Source: Pseudomonas sp. GD03944 (GTDB taxonomy: Bacteria; Pseudomonadota; Gammaproteobacteria; Pseudomonadales; Pseudomonadaceae). Taken from it: a stretch of DNA of 64,000 nucleotides. Made by a program: the position numbers and the translations under genes. Positions 32,764 to 41,468 of this stretch are shown here, in pieces. The notes beneath the pieces were generated by a model. The model searched no databases, was not told the DNA's origin, and saw only the letters and a list, made by a program, of their open reading frames with translations. Each line of letters starts with the position of its first letter. The stretch's first letter is position 1. The DNA is taken from positions 186,001-250,000 of the forward strand of contig NZ_JAOCAH010000005.1 of the NCBI RefSeq assembly GCF_029839275.1, in the 5' to 3' direction.

Positions 32764-32823
32764 CTGGGGAAGGACATCGATACAGAGCAATCAACGATCG
32801 ACGTCAGGAGGTTACGGGGGAAA

Positions 32824-33045
32824 TCAGCTGTCCTTGGCTTCGTCGGCCTGTTGCAGCGCGGCGTGCTGCTTGACGCCCGGCGCGGCTTTTTCGGCCTGGG
32901 CATGCTGCTCGGCCACATCGGCGGCGCGCTGGGCCAGGGCGGCCTTGTGGGCGACGAAGGCGGGGGATTCTTCAGCCAGGCTGACTTGGGCGAAGGACAG
33001 GGAAGAAACAACAAGAACGGCAGTCAACACACTGTGCAATTTCAT
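32824..33045 (-). CDS. Small exported alanine-rich protein
   Basis: This 73-aa protein has a clear signal peptide (MKLHSVLTAVLVVSSLSFA, cleaved near residue 24). The mature segment is a charged, helical Ala/Gln/Glu/Lys-rich peptide (AFVAHKAALAQRAADVAEQH). It has its own terminator, so it is likely a real, well-expressed gene. Function unknown; similar short periplasmic proteins are common in pseudomonads. Confidence 0.75.
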   Translation of the reverse strand: MKLHSVLTAVLVVSSLSFAQVSLAEESPAFVAHKAALAQRAADVAEQHAQAEKAAPGVKQHAALQQADEAKDS

Positions 33046-33165
33046 GGATTTGCCCTCTCAACGGGACGCTTCTGGAATACGCGTCCAGTTTATTGAGGGC
33101 CTGCCAGTGGAAAAACACGGCGTGCCGAGAAGTACTTTTACCCGGCCTGCAACAATCTGCCCGAC

Positions 33166-34251
33166 TCACTCGGCGACGTTGCGCGGCAGTTTGAAACTGA
33201 CCAGGTTCCAGCGCGTCACCCGCTCCTCCCATTCGTCGCCCTGGGCGGCGGTCAGCGGCAGCGCCATGTTGGTGACGATCATCCGCTGGCCCTGCACCAC
33301 GGTGCTCGCCGGGAACAGCAGCCCGCGGGGAGAACCGTCCGCGGCGATGCCGAGAAAACCACCGGCCCGGGCCTGCACCCGCCCCTGCTCGTTCAAGGCC
33401 AGGATCTGGTCGACCTGGTTGGCCACCACCCACAGCAGGCCGTCGTGGAACAGCAAACCATCGGCACCCGGGATGCTTTCCGCCAGCACCGTCGGCGTGC
33501 CGTCGGGCATCGCCATGCGCAACACCCGGTTGTCGCCGGCGTTGTTGATGTAGAGGGTTTTCTCGTCCGCGCTGAAGGCCAGGCCGTTGGCCCCGAACGG
33601 CAGGTAGCCGGTGGTGGCCAGCAACGGGTCGCGGGCGATCACCTCCACCGTGCAGGCGGTGCAGGTGGCCGCCGCCGCGATGCGGTACACCGCCCCCTGG
33701 AACGAATCGGACACGTAGAGGTTGCCGGCGCGGTCGAACACCATGCCGTTGGGCGCCGCCACGCCGCTTGAGCCGAAGCGGATTTCGTCGCGGCTGCCGT
33801 CGGGGTTATCGATGAATCGCGAGGGCGGCGCCGGCGGTGTCAGGGCCTTGAACTCGGCCAGCACCTCCACCGGGCTGTCGGCGTCGAACCCGGCCGGCAG
33901 GCGCTGCAGCTGGGCAGCACCGAAGTTGAGGATGTACAGGTGCCCACCGGCGTACTCCAGGCCGGTCAGCGGTGTGCCGCCGAACGCCTTGCGCGCCAGC
34001 ACCTGGCCATCGGCGGACAGGCGCAGCACCTGGTTGCGGCGCTCGCTGGCCGGTTCGCGCAGGTCGAAGGTGCCAACGTAGAGGTCGCCGTTTTCCGGGT
34101 TGACCGCCAGCCCTTCCGGGTAGCGCACATCCGCCGGCAGCAAGGCGAACGGCTGGACCTCGATCCGCAGCGGCTCCAGGTTCTGGGCCGACACCGACAC
34201 GCTGCCCAGGAGCAGCACCAGCATGAGCGCAACACGCTTCGATCCCGTCAT
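33166..34251 (-). CDS. Exported SMP-30/gluconolactonase-like beta-propeller
   Basis: The 361-aa protein has a signal peptide (MTGSKRVALMLVLLLGSVSV, cleaved after SVSA). Six or so propeller repeats are visible, such as YPEGLAVNPENGDLYVG, APNGMVFDRAGNLYVSDSFQ, FGANGLAFSADEKTLYINN and GADGLLFHDGLLWVV. Related enzymes hydrolyse lactones. Two cysteines lie in the TCTACT segment. The start at 34251 has an excellent GGAGGGG site; the open frame upstream to 34323 is unlikely. No operon partner is evident. Confidence 0.85.
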   Translation of the reverse strand: MTGSKRVALMLVLLLGSVSVSAQNLEPLRIEVQPFALLPADVRYPEGLAVNPENGDLYVGTFDLREPASERRNQVLRLSADGQVLARKAFGGTPLTGLEYAGGHLYILNFGAAQLQRLPAGFDADSPVEVLAEFKALTPPAPPSRFIDNPDGSRDEIRFGSSGVAAPNGMVFDRAGNLYVSDSFQGAVYRIAAAATCTACTVEVIARDPLLATTGYLPFGANGLAFSADEKTLYINNAGDNRVLRMAMPDGTPTVLAESIPGADGLLFHDGLLWVVANQVDQILALNEQGRVQARAGGFLGIAADGSPRGLLFPASTVVQGQRMIVTNMALPLTAAQGDEWEERVTRWNLVSFKLPRNVAE

Positions 34252-34364
34252 AACCCCTCCTGACACCGTTTGCCGAGAGGGTTCAGGCGCAATGCCCGGC
34301 GCTGCCCGAACCGCCGGATTCAAGTGTAGAAGCTGGCGACCAACCTGCTAGGGCGTTACGCCGC

Positions 34365-35072
34365 TCAGGCTTCGACCTCACGGGCCGGACCGTCGATGCG
34401 CGGGCTCCAGTCCTCGATCAGGCATTTCTCCACCCGCCGTTCCATGGTGCGGCGCCAGGAGGCCGCCAGCGGCAGCGTCAGGCATTCCCTGGCGATTTCC
34501 AGCTCCACAGTCTTGGAGAACAGCACCGCGGACAGGCGCGACAGCGACCAGTGCTCGTACGGCCGCTCGACCACTTCGAGCTGATCCCCCGCCTTTACCA
34601 CGCCGCCTTCCAGTACCCGGAAGTACCAGCCCGTGCGCCCGGTCTGCTGGACACGCAGCGCCATGTCGGCCACTTGGAAGCGGTCGTTGAGCTTCCAGCA
34701 CGGCATGCGCCCCTGGGAAATTTCCAGCAGCGTGGAACCGACCCGCACCCGGTCGGCCAGGCACATGGTCTGCTCGGTCCAGCCGGTGGCGCTGAAGTTC
34801 TCGCCGAAGGCGCCGGCCTGGGTCAGCAGCGGGTGCGCCCCCAGTTCCTCGGCCCAGGCCGCGTAGTGTTCGCGGGGGTAGTAGTGAATGGCCTTTTCCG
34901 GCCCGCCATGCACCCGCAGGTCGCCCTGCTCGTCACCCAGCAGGCCGTTTTCCGCCACCTGCACCGCCCCGGTATAGGGCGTCTTGACGATGGCGCTGCG
35001 CGAGCCCGGGCGGGTGAACGCCACGGCCGGGCCCATCAGCAGGTGATCGAGGGTGATGCGGGTACTGGCCAT
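34365..35072 (-). CDS. MOSC domain protein (YiiM-like)
   Basis: A 235-aa MOSC domain protein. It shows DEQGDLRVHGGPEKAIHYYP, GAFGENFSATG and the sulfur-carrier region with Cys in RMPCWKLNDRF, close to E. coli YiiM, which reduces N-hydroxylated compounds with the molybdenum cofactor. It lies 8 bp downstream of the MarR gene in the same direction, so they form an operon. Confidence 0.86.
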   Translation of the reverse strand: MASTRITLDHLLMGPAVAFTRPGSRSAIVKTPYTGAVQVAENGLLGDEQGDLRVHGGPEKAIHYYPREHYAAWAEELGAHPLLTQAGAFGENFSATGWTEQTMCLADRVRVGSTLLEISQGRMPCWKLNDRFQVADMALRVQQTGRTGWYFRVLEGGVVKAGDQLEVVERPYEHWSLSRLSAVLFSKTVELEIARECLTLPLAASWRRTMERRVEKCLIEDWSPRIDGPAREVEA

Positions 35073-35080
35073 GGGGGCTC

Positions 35081-35638
35081 CTAGGCAGCGTCGTCGAGGG
35101 GGTGGTGTTCGCGGCAGATCAGCTCGGCATCGCCAGGGGTCAGGGGCTCATGGGTCAGGCCGCAGAAGGGCGCGCCGTTCTCCTCGCGGTGGAAGCGGCA
35201 GGTCTTGCACAGGCCGAAGCTGGCGATGTCATTGCCCCGCTGCACGTTGCGCAGCAGCTCACCCAGCAGCGTCTCCAATTGCTCGGCGTTGGCGTCCATC
35301 TGCTGCGCGGCGCTGGCCAGGAACGCCGGCGGCAATACCGCATCCAGCAGCTCCCGGGCGGCGGGCGTCAGCTCCAGGTGGACGCTGCGCTTGTCGCGGG
35401 CATCCTGGCTTTTGACGATCAACCCCTTGCTTTCCAGGGTCTTGAGCGACTGCGAGACCGTGCCCTTGGTCAGGCCCAGGTAGTCGGTCACCCCCAGCGG
35501 GGTATTGGAATAGCGGTTGCAGCGCGCCAGGTACATCAGCGCGCTCAATTGAATGGGCTGGATGTCCGCGAGCAAGGGGTGCTGGCGGAACCAGATACGC
35601 ATGAGGCTGGACAGCCTTTCGAGCAGATCGAACAACAC
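35081..35638 (-). CDS. MarR-family regulator with C-terminal four-cysteine motif
   Basis: A 185-aa protein with a central MarR winged helix (residues 30-100: LSALMYLARCNRYSNTPLGV, LTKGTVSQSLKTLESKGLIV). After the dimer helices there is an unusual tail: C144-x2-C147-x11-C159-x15-C175, interspersed with His (RFHREEN, REHH). The spacing suggests a zinc or Fe-S site, which would let the regulator sense metal or redox state. The start is GTG with GGGAG upstream. It is divergent from a four-gene thiol/stress operon with a perfect palindrome in the gap. Confidence 0.86.
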   Translation of the reverse strand: MLFDLLERLSSLMRIWFRQHPLLADIQPIQLSALMYLARCNRYSNTPLGVTDYLGLTKGTVSQSLKTLESKGLIVKSQDARDKRSVHLELTPAARELLDAVLPPAFLASAAQQMDANAEQLETLLGELLRNVQRGNDIASFGLCKTCRFHREENGAPFCGLTHEPLTPGDAELICREHHPLDDAA

Positions 35639-35691
35639 CGTGGGACTCCCGGTTCGTTTTCGTCGATGGATAGTATCGAATAAAAACTATA

Positions 35692-35719
35692 TTGACAAAG
35701 CCTCTTGTCGGCGTACTCT
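35692..35719 (+). promoter_or_regulatory. Sigma-70-type promoter of the thiol operon
   Basis: TTGACA at 35692-35697 and TACTCT at 35714-35719 are separated by 16 bp, a good vegetative promoter. It faces the gene at 35763. AGTATCGAATAAAAACTAT just before it (35672-35690) and the palindrome just after it (35730-35744) frame the promoter. Confidence 0.65.
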
Positions 35720-35729
35720 TTGCCACACA

Positions 35730-35744
35730 GTATCGATTCGATAC
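35730..35744. promoter_or_regulatory. MarR-type operator palindrome
   Basis: GTATCGATTCGATAC is a perfect inverted repeat immediately after the predicted start of transcription. A half-site AGTATCGAA is present at 35672-35680. Both are suitable for repression by the divergent MarR protein. Confidence 0.65.
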
Positions 35745-35762
35745 CAAACTGGAGATCACGAC

Positions 35763-35993
35763 ATGACCACTGCTCGCTACTACCACGCCGGTTGCCCCGT
35801 CTGCATTTCGGCCGAACACACCCTGCTGGGCCTGCTGGACCCGTCCGTCCAGGTGGAGATCGTCCACCTCGGCGACGCGCCCCAGCGCGTCGCCGAAGCC
35901 GAATCCGCCGGCGTCACGTCGGTGCCCGCCCTGGTGGTCGATGGTCAGGTGCTGCACCTGAACTTCGGCGCCGCCCTCGCCGATCTCAAGTAA
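35763..35993 (+). CDS. Thioredoxin-fold protein with CPVC motif
   Basis: A 76-aa glutaredoxin-like protein with C11-P-V-C14 directly after the first strand (ARYYHAGCPVCISAEHTLL), and the cis-Pro region TSVPALVVDGQVLHL. It is cytoplasmic because no signal is present. The motif suggests disulfide exchange or metal handling. It is the first gene of an operon with a periplasmic protein, DUF2024 and a Rof-like protein. The start at 35763 is correct because the longer frame overlaps the promoter and operator. Confidence 0.8.
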   Translation: MTTARYYHAGCPVCISAEHTLLGLLDPSVQVEIVHLGDAPQRVAEAESAGVTSVPALVVDGQVLHLNFGAALADLK

Positions 35994-36003
35994 GGACACC
36001 GAC

Positions 36004-36747
36004 ATGAAAGCACCTCTGACCCTTGCCCTCGGCACCCTGCTCGCCACCCAGGTCTGGGCCCATGGCCCAGGCGGCATCCACAGTGAAAAAACCCAGCAGG
36101 TCGAAGCGGCCTTCGACCTGGTGCATACCCGCGTCTTCAGCGACGGCGACACCCTGGTGTTCGAACAGCTGGTCGACGGCAAGGCCGGCAGCCGCCTGCC
36201 CACCGCCAACGGCAGCTTCGCCGGCGCCGAGGTCTACAGCTACGTGTGGCCGACCAGCCTGGACAGCAGCGCCGTCGGTTTCGACAAGGGCGCCGGCATC
36301 CTGGCCCTGGCCCTGACCTCGCACCCGGACTTCGACGACACCCCGCAACTGGACGAAAACGGCGACGGCAAGAAGGACAACGACGGCGGCCTCTGGCACT
36401 CCCACTGGGTGGTGCTGAGCAAGGATGAAAGCTGCGGCCCGAGCGGCCTGAAAGTGCGCGACATCCCGGAAGGCGCCAAGCCCAAGCTGCCCGCCACCTG
36501 GCCGGGCGCGCCGATCTACATCGACTCCCCCGGGTACGACCTGAGCGTGGCCGATGACGCGGCGCAGATTCGCGTGCCGCTGGCGGCCGTGGGCTTCCCG
36601 CAGAGCTTCAACTACGACGGCGTGACCGCAGCCCTGCAAGTCAACGCCGACCTGCACAACCCGCTGCTGTGCGTCACCAGCGTGTGGGACGTGGCCTCGG
36701 GCGATCTGTCGCTGCCCGCCACCTGGAAAGCACAGGAGCGCAACTGA
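36004..36747 (+). CDS. Hypothetical periplasmic protein
   Basis: The 247-aa protein has a signal peptide cleaved near VWA (residue 19), leaving HGPGGIHSE at the N-terminus. A DENGDGKKDNDGG segment looks like a calcium-binding loop, followed by WHSHWVVLSKDESCG. Two cysteines remain in the mature part. I do not recognise the family. It overlaps DUF2024 by one base, and its position after a CPVC protein suggests a redox or metal-linked role. Confidence 0.72.
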   Translation: MKAPLTLALGTLLATQVWAHGPGGIHSEKTQQVEAAFDLVHTRVFSDGDTLVFEQLVDGKAGSRLPTANGSFAGAEVYSYVWPTSLDSSAVGFDKGAGILALALTSHPDFDDTPQLDENGDGKKDNDGGLWHSHWVVLSKDESCGPSGLKVRDIPEGAKPKLPATWPGAPIYIDSPGYDLSVADDAAQIRVPLAAVGFPQSFNYDGVTAALQVNADLHNPLLCVTSVWDVASGDLSLPATWKAQERN

Positions 36748-37007
36748 TGAACGTGAATGTATTCGACACCCATGTACGCACCGGCGACGGTCGTTACCTA
36801 CACTTCGATGTGCTGACCGATAACCGCGACGTCGATCTGGCTGGCGTCTACGCTGCCGAGTGGCTGGCCAGCCGTGGCATAGAGGCGGCGGACATCTCCC
36901 AGAGCCGCTGCCAGTTCTGCCACAGCGAGTTCGCCTCGCCGGCGGTCGCCGAGGCCATCGAAAAACAGGGTTACTTCATCCTCCCGCTTGAAGGGTGCCA
37001 GGAGTAG
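36747..37007 (+). CDS. DUF2024 family protein
   Basis: This small protein (86 aa) matches DUF2024: MNVNVFDTHVRTGDGRYLHF, then VYAAEWLASRG, then a CQFCHSE motif and YFILPLEGC. Three cysteines are present, two in a CXXC arrangement. The start ATG overlaps the preceding stop (TGATG). The function is unknown; structures of the family show a compact alpha-beta fold. Confidence 0.82.
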   Translation: MNVNVFDTHVRTGDGRYLHFDVLTDNRDVDLAGVYAAEWLASRGIEAADISQSRCQFCHSEFASPAVAEAIEKQGYFILPLEGCQE

Positions 37008-37010
37008 GAC

Positions 37011-37289
37011 ATGAACACGTATCAGCCGCTGGACTGCGATCTGCACGATTACCTGGAGATCGCCTGTATGCACCGCTATCGCCTGGACATCGAGCTCGTC
37101 GATGGTCGCCGTTTTCAGGCTGATGCGCTGACCACCCGGACCTCCGCGCAGAAGGAAGAGTTCTTCTGCCTGCGCGACGACGAGGGCCCGTTCGAAGTGC
37201 GCCTCGACCAGTTGAGCGCCATCACGCCAACGAACCAGGGCGCGAGCTTTGGCCGGGTGGAACTGGCCAACATGGTCTGCAAGATCTGA
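37011..37289 (+). CDS. Rof/YaeO-like Rho-binding antiterminator
   Basis: This 92-aa protein matches the Rof family: YQPLDCDLHDYLEIACMHRY at the start, followed by RLDIELVDGRRFQADALTT and FFCLRDDEGPFEVRLDQLSAI. E. coli Rof binds Rho and inhibits termination. Here it is the last gene of the MarR-divergent operon, linking a thiol or metal signal with Rho inhibition. Four bases separate it from DUF2024. Confidence 0.87.
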   Translation: MNTYQPLDCDLHDYLEIACMHRYRLDIELVDGRRFQADALTTRTSAQKEEFFCLRDDEGPFEVRLDQLSAITPTNQGASFGRVELANMVCKI

Positions 37290-37305
37290 CACCGGCTCCA
37301 AATCG

Positions 37306-37346
37306 AAGGCCCGCCGCGCTTACCACGCGGCGGGCCTTTTTGTTTT
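37306..37346 (+). terminator. Intrinsic terminator after the Rof gene
   Basis: GGCCCGCCGCG and CGCGGCGGGCC form an 11-bp perfect stem with a 7-nt loop, followed by TTTTTGTTTT. Confidence 0.95.
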
Positions 37347-37385
37347 CGTTGGCGGTGCAGGCCTGATGACCGGCGTTGTGCCCAT

Positions 37386-37453
37386 GGTGGGTTACGGCGC
37401 GGGGGGCCTCGTATCGCTCAGGCGTTCTTTGACAGGCGCCTAACCCACCCTAC
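37386..37453. repeat. Short, inverted relative of the 164-bp repeats
   Basis: Read on the minus strand it starts GTAGGGTGGGTTAGGCGCC and ends CGCCGTAACCCACC, the two ends of the first third of the units at 4325 and 4505. The middle is different. It follows the Rof terminator and precedes the AraC stop. Confidence 0.65.
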
Positions 37454-37478
37454 GGGGTAACGGAGGCGAAGTCGCCTG

Positions 37479-38252
37479 CTAACGGATGCTGCCGATCTCG
37501 CTGAGCTGGTTCAGGGTGCCGACATAATTGCGCGGGGTGTCGCCCAGCAGACGCTGGAACATGGCACTGAAAGCGCGCGCACTGCCGTAACCGAGGACCT
37601 CGGCGACCTGCTGCACGCTGTCCCCGGCAAGCAACCGTGGCAGGGCTTCCATCAGGCGCAGTTGCTGACGCCAGGTGTTGAAGTTCATCCGCAGCTCCTG
37701 CTGGAACAGGCGCGCCAGGGTCCGCGAACTAGCCCCCACCTGCAATGCCCAGTCTTCCAGGGTGTACGGATGATCGGGACGGCGCAGCAGGGCCAGGCAG
37801 ATCGCCTGCAAACGCCGGTCCTCGGGCATCGGCACATGCAACGGCAGGTTCTCCAGGTTGCTGATTTCTTCCAGCATCAGTTGCTGGATCAGCGGGTTTT
37901 CCGCCTGTTGCGGGCCCTGCACCGCCCGTAGGATCAATTCGCGCAGCAAGGACGTGACGGCCAGCACGCAGCACTGCTGCAACCCCGCCGGGCACAACGC
38001 CGGGGCGATGAACAGCGAGCGCATGTGCACCTCGCCGACCATGAAGATTTCGTGCTCCACCAACGGCGGAATCCATACGCCGCGAGTCGGCGGAATCACC
38101 CAGGCGCCCTGCGCCGTGACCACGCGCATGGTGCCGCAGGCCGCATAGAGGAACTGCGCCTCGCGGTGGCTGTGCAGCACCTGGTGCGCACCGGCTGGGT
38201 AATCCCGGGGATAGGCACTCACCGGGCCGTGGAAGAAGCGGTCGATCAACAT
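37479..38252 (-). CDS. AraC-family regulator (NimR-like)
   Basis: The 257-aa protein has a cupin-type N-terminus (HQVLHSHREAQFLYAACGTM, TRGVWIPPLVEHEIFMVGEV) and a C-terminal AraC double helix-turn-helix (LEDWALQVGASSRTLARLFQ and VAEVLGYGSARAFSAMFQRL). In this subfamily the regulator is normally divergent from an MFS exporter, as here; that exporter gene is frameshifted. Confidence 0.86.
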   Translation of the reverse strand: MLIDRFFHGPVSAYPRDYPAGAHQVLHSHREAQFLYAACGTMRVVTAQGAWVIPPTRGVWIPPLVEHEIFMVGEVHMRSLFIAPALCPAGLQQCCVLAVTSLLRELILRAVQGPQQAENPLIQQLMLEEISNLENLPLHVPMPEDRRLQAICLALLRRPDHPYTLEDWALQVGASSRTLARLFQQELRMNFNTWRQQLRLMEALPRLLAGDSVQQVAEVLGYGSARAFSAMFQRLLGDTPRNYVGTLNQLSEIGSIR

Positions 38253-38338
38253 TGTCCGATCCAGTGACTTTTATGTCAGGAATACGATTTATCGCCAACC
38301 TAGCATGGAAATCCCTTTCCATCATCGGCCTTCGCTCC

Positions 38339-39522
38339 ATGACCCAAGCCCGCCACGTGATCCGCTACATCAACGCCGCCCATGTGATCGACCACATGTT
38401 CATGCTGATCTTCCCTGCCGCCGTGCTGGCGATGACCCAGGCGTTCGCCCTGGATTATGCCGAGATGATCGGCCTGTCCCTGGGCGGCTTCATCGCCTTC
38501 GGCGCGTGTCGCTACCGGCGGGCTGGCTGGGTGACCGCTGGAGCCGGCGCAGCATGATGCTGGGGTTCTTTTTCGGCATCGGCGCCGCGGCGATCTTCAC
38601 CGGCCTGAGCAGCAGCGCACCGATGCTGGTGGCCGGCCTGACGCTGATCGGCATCTTCGCCGCGATCTACCACCCGGTCGGCACCGCGATGCTGGTGGCC
38701 TATGCGGAAAACCGTGGCAAGGAGATCGGCATCAACGGCATGTGGGGCAACCTCGGCGTGGCGTTTTCCGCCCTGGTCACCGGCCTGCTGGTGGCGCATT
38801 TCGGCTGGCGCTGGGCCTTCATCCTGCCGGGCCTGGTGGCCATCGCCCTGGGCATCGGCTTCGCCCTGCAGGTGCGCGAAGAGCCGATTCCCCAGCGCCC
38901 GCACGTCGGGCTCAAGGGCGCTGGCGGCCAGCGGCTGTCCATGGTGCTGGTGTTCGGCGTGCTGGCCCTGGCCACGGCAACCAGCGGCGTGGTGTTCAAC
39001 GCCACCACCATGACCTACCCCAAGCTGTTCCAGGAACGCCTGCACGACCTGCTCTCCTCGCCCCAGACATTGGGCATCGTGGTCAGCCTGGCCTACGCCT
39101 TCGGTGCGGTGGCGCAACTGAGCATCGGCCGGGTGCTGCACCGGATCAGCCTGAAATGGCCGTTCCTGATCCTCACCTGCTGCCAGGTGCCACTGCTGTT
39201 CGGCCTGGCCATGGTCGAGGGCTGGATGCTGGTCGCCCTGGGCGCGGCGCTGATGTTCGTGATTTTCGGCCAGGTCACCGTGAATGATGCGATGGTCGCC
39301 AACTTCGTCGCCCCGCAGTGGCAATCCCGGGTGTTCGCCCTGCGCTATTGCCTGTCGTTCGGCGCCAGCGCCCTGGCCATCCCGCTGATTGCCGTGGTCG
39401 AGCCGCGACAGGGTTTGCTGGGGCTTTATCTGATCCTGACGGGCTTTGCCGCCCTCACCTTCGCCGCCGCGCTGATCTTCCCGCGCACGCCAGCGGAGTC
39501 GGCCCTGGGCCAGGCCGCCTGA
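38339..39522 (+). pseudogene. MFS transporter gene with a frameshift
   Basis: The protein resembles FSR-type (fosmidomycin resistance-like) MFS exporters of about 394 aa. Translation begins MTQARHVIRYINAAHVIDHM in one frame and is coherent to GLSLGGFIAFGA near 38506. Good homology then continues in the -1 frame from about 38515 (SLPAGWLGDRWSRRSMMLGF) to the stop at 39522. A single missing base at about 38506-38515 in GGCGCGTGTCGCTACCG accounts for this. Either the gene is recently inactivated or the assembly has an error. The remaining 11 helices are intact. Confidence 0.8.
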
Positions 39523-39556
39523 AACCACTGCGCCTGAATCCACTGAAAGACAGGCG

Positions 39557-39583
39557 AAAAAAAGCCCGTCACAGGGACGGGCT
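39557..39583 (-). terminator. Intrinsic terminator for the dehydrogenase gene
   Basis: AGCCCGTC-acagg-GACGGGCT with seven A residues to the left on the plus strand; on the minus strand this is a stem followed by a T-tract, lying 100 bp after the dehydrogenase stop. Confidence 0.82.
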
Positions 39584-39634
39584 AAAACGTGGTACCGCCG
39601 GGCGCGTCGAGGTGACACGTCCGGCGGGGGTGGA

Positions 39635-39666
39635 TCTCCCCGGCACCGGGCATGGTGCCGGGGAGA
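39635..39666. repeat. Perfect 13-bp inverted repeat
   Basis: TCTCCCCGGCACC and GGTGCCGGGGAGA enclose a 6-nt loop, 17 bp after the dehydrogenase stop. There is no T-tract, so it may stabilise the 3' end rather than terminate. Confidence 0.6.
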
Positions 39667-39682
39667 AGCCAGTCGGGTCGGA

Positions 39683-41266
39683 TCAGTTGATCGCGTCGCG
39701 GCTCGGGGTGCCATCGACCAGGCGCAGCAAGCCCAGCGGGTTGGCGTTCTGCAGCGCTTCGGGCAGCACGTCGTCCGGGTAGTTCTGGTAGCAGACAGGA
39801 CGCAGGAAGCGGTTGATCGCCAGGGTACCGACCGAGGTACCGCGGGCGTCGGAGGTCGCCGGGTACGGGCCGCCGTGGACCATGGAATCGCAGACTTCAA
39901 CACCGGTCGGGTAACCGTTGAGCAGCACGCGGCCAGCCTTCTCTTCCAGCAGCGGCAGCAGGTCGCGGAATGCGCTCAGGTCGTCGCGCTCGGCGAGCAG
40001 GGTGGCGGTCAGCTGGCCGTGCATGCTCTGCAGGGCGCGGACCAGTTCTTCGCGATCAGCCGCTTCGACAACGATGGTGGTCGGGCCGAAGACTTCTTCC
40101 TGCAGCAGGTGGTCGCCTTCGAGCAGCATGCTGACGTCCGCCTTGAACAGCTGCGGCTGCGCCTGGTTGCCCGCCTGCTCATTACCGGCCAGGTGGCTGA
40201 CCTTGGCGTGGGCGTTCAGCTGGGACAGGCCGCCCGCGTAGCTGCGCAGGGTGCCGGCGTTGAGCATGGTCTGGGCCGGCTGGGCACCGATGGCGTCCGC
40301 CAGTTGGGCGACGAAATCGCTGAACTCGGCGCCACGGATACCGATGACCAGGCCAGGGTTGGTGCAGAACTGGCCGCAACCCAAAACCACGGAGCCCGCC
40401 AGTTCCTTGGCGATGGTGGCGCCACGGGCCTGCAGGGCGCCCGGCAGGATGACCACCGGGTTGACACTGGACATCTCGGCGAACACCGGGATCGGCTGCG
40501 GACGGGCAGCGGCCAGGTCGCACAGGGCACGGCCGCCTTTCAGCGAACCGGTGAAGCCGACGGCCTTGATGGCCGGGTGTTTGACCAGCGCCTCACCGAC
40601 ACCGGAGCCGAAGATCATGTTGAACACGCCTTTGGGCATGCCGGTCTTGTCGGCGGCGCGGATGATCGCGTCAGCCACGGCTTCGGCAGTGGCCATGTGG
40701 CCGCTGTGCGCCTTGAACACCACCGGGCAGCCGGCGGCCAGGGCGGAGGCGGTATCACCACCACCGGTGGAGAAGGCCAGCGGGAAGTTGCTGGCGCCGA
40801 AGACGGCAACCGGGCCGAGACCAATCTGATACTGACGCAGGTCAGGACGCGGCAGCGGCTGGCGATCCGGCAGGGCGCGGTCGATGCGCGCACCGTAGAA
40901 GTCGCCACGGCGCAGGACTTTGGCGAACAGGCGCATCTGGCCACTGGTACGGCCACGCTCACCCTGGATGCGGCCGGCTGGCAGCGCGGTCTCGCGGGTC
41001 ACCAGGGCCACGAAGTCATCGCCCAGGGCGTCGATTTCGTCAGCGATGGCTTCAAGGAATTCGGCACGGCGCACGGCCGACAGGTTGCGGTAGATCGGGT
41101 ACGCACCGGCAGCAGCGACAGCAGCGGCGTCCACTTCTTCCGGCGTGGCTTGAATGAAGGCATAAGGCAGTGCTTCGCCAGTGCTGGCGTCGACGCTCTT
41201 GTGCTGGATGCTGCCCGCGGCACGGCGCTCACCGCCGATGTAGTTGTGGCCAGTAAGACTCAGCAT
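39683..41266 (-). CDS. 2-oxoglutarate semialdehyde dehydrogenase (NADP+)
   Basis: Aldehyde dehydrogenase-fold enzyme of 527 aa, the length of the ketoglutarate-semialdehyde dehydrogenase family. Catalytic residues are C301 (GQFCTNPG) and E264 (VFAEMSSVNP). It oxidises 2,5-dioxopentanoate to 2-oxoglutarate, the last step of the non-phosphorylating routes for pentoses and for glucarate/galactarate. It lies downstream of the AraD1-type gene with its own operator-like palindrome in the 202-bp gap. Confidence 0.92.
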   Translation of the reverse strand: MLSLTGHNYIGGERRAAGSIQHKSVDASTGEALPYAFIQATPEEVDAAAVAAAGAYPIYRNLSAVRRAEFLEAIADEIDALGDDFVALVTRETALPAGRIQGERGRTSGQMRLFAKVLRRGDFYGARIDRALPDRQPLPRPDLRQYQIGLGPVAVFGASNFPLAFSTGGGDTASALAAGCPVVFKAHSGHMATAEAVADAIIRAADKTGMPKGVFNMIFGSGVGEALVKHPAIKAVGFTGSLKGGRALCDLAAARPQPIPVFAEMSSVNPVVILPGALQARGATIAKELAGSVVLGCGQFCTNPGLVIGIRGAEFSDFVAQLADAIGAQPAQTMLNAGTLRSYAGGLSQLNAHAKVSHLAGNEQAGNQAQPQLFKADVSMLLEGDHLLQEEVFGPTTIVVEAADREELVRALQSMHGQLTATLLAERDDLSAFRDLLPLLEEKAGRVLLNGYPTGVEVCDSMVHGGPYPATSDARGTSVGTLAINRFLRPVCYQNYPDDVLPEALQNANPLGLLRLVDGTPSRDAIN

Positions 41267-41362
41267 GGCGTTCTCCTGTCAGGTGAGTGACGGTGACGGG
41301 TAATCGTCACCGGAACAATGAATTGGCCCCGGTTTCAGGTTCGGGGTGGCAACCAATACCAC

Positions 41363-41384
41363 AGTTGTCAGACATATGATAACT
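41363..41384. promoter_or_regulatory. Operator-like palindrome before the semialdehyde dehydrogenase
   Basis: AGTTGTCAGACATATGATAACT is a 22-bp interrupted palindrome (AGTTnTCA/TGAnAACT). It contains TTGTCAGACAT, which recurs almost exactly at 45877-45887 before the TTT transport genes. Confidence 0.5.
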
Positions 41385-41468
41385 GACCTGTGCATTCGGT
41401 GTGAGGGCGTAAAGCCAATCCACCGCGAAAAAATCATCCGACAACGGCGTTACCGGACCCGTGGAGGC

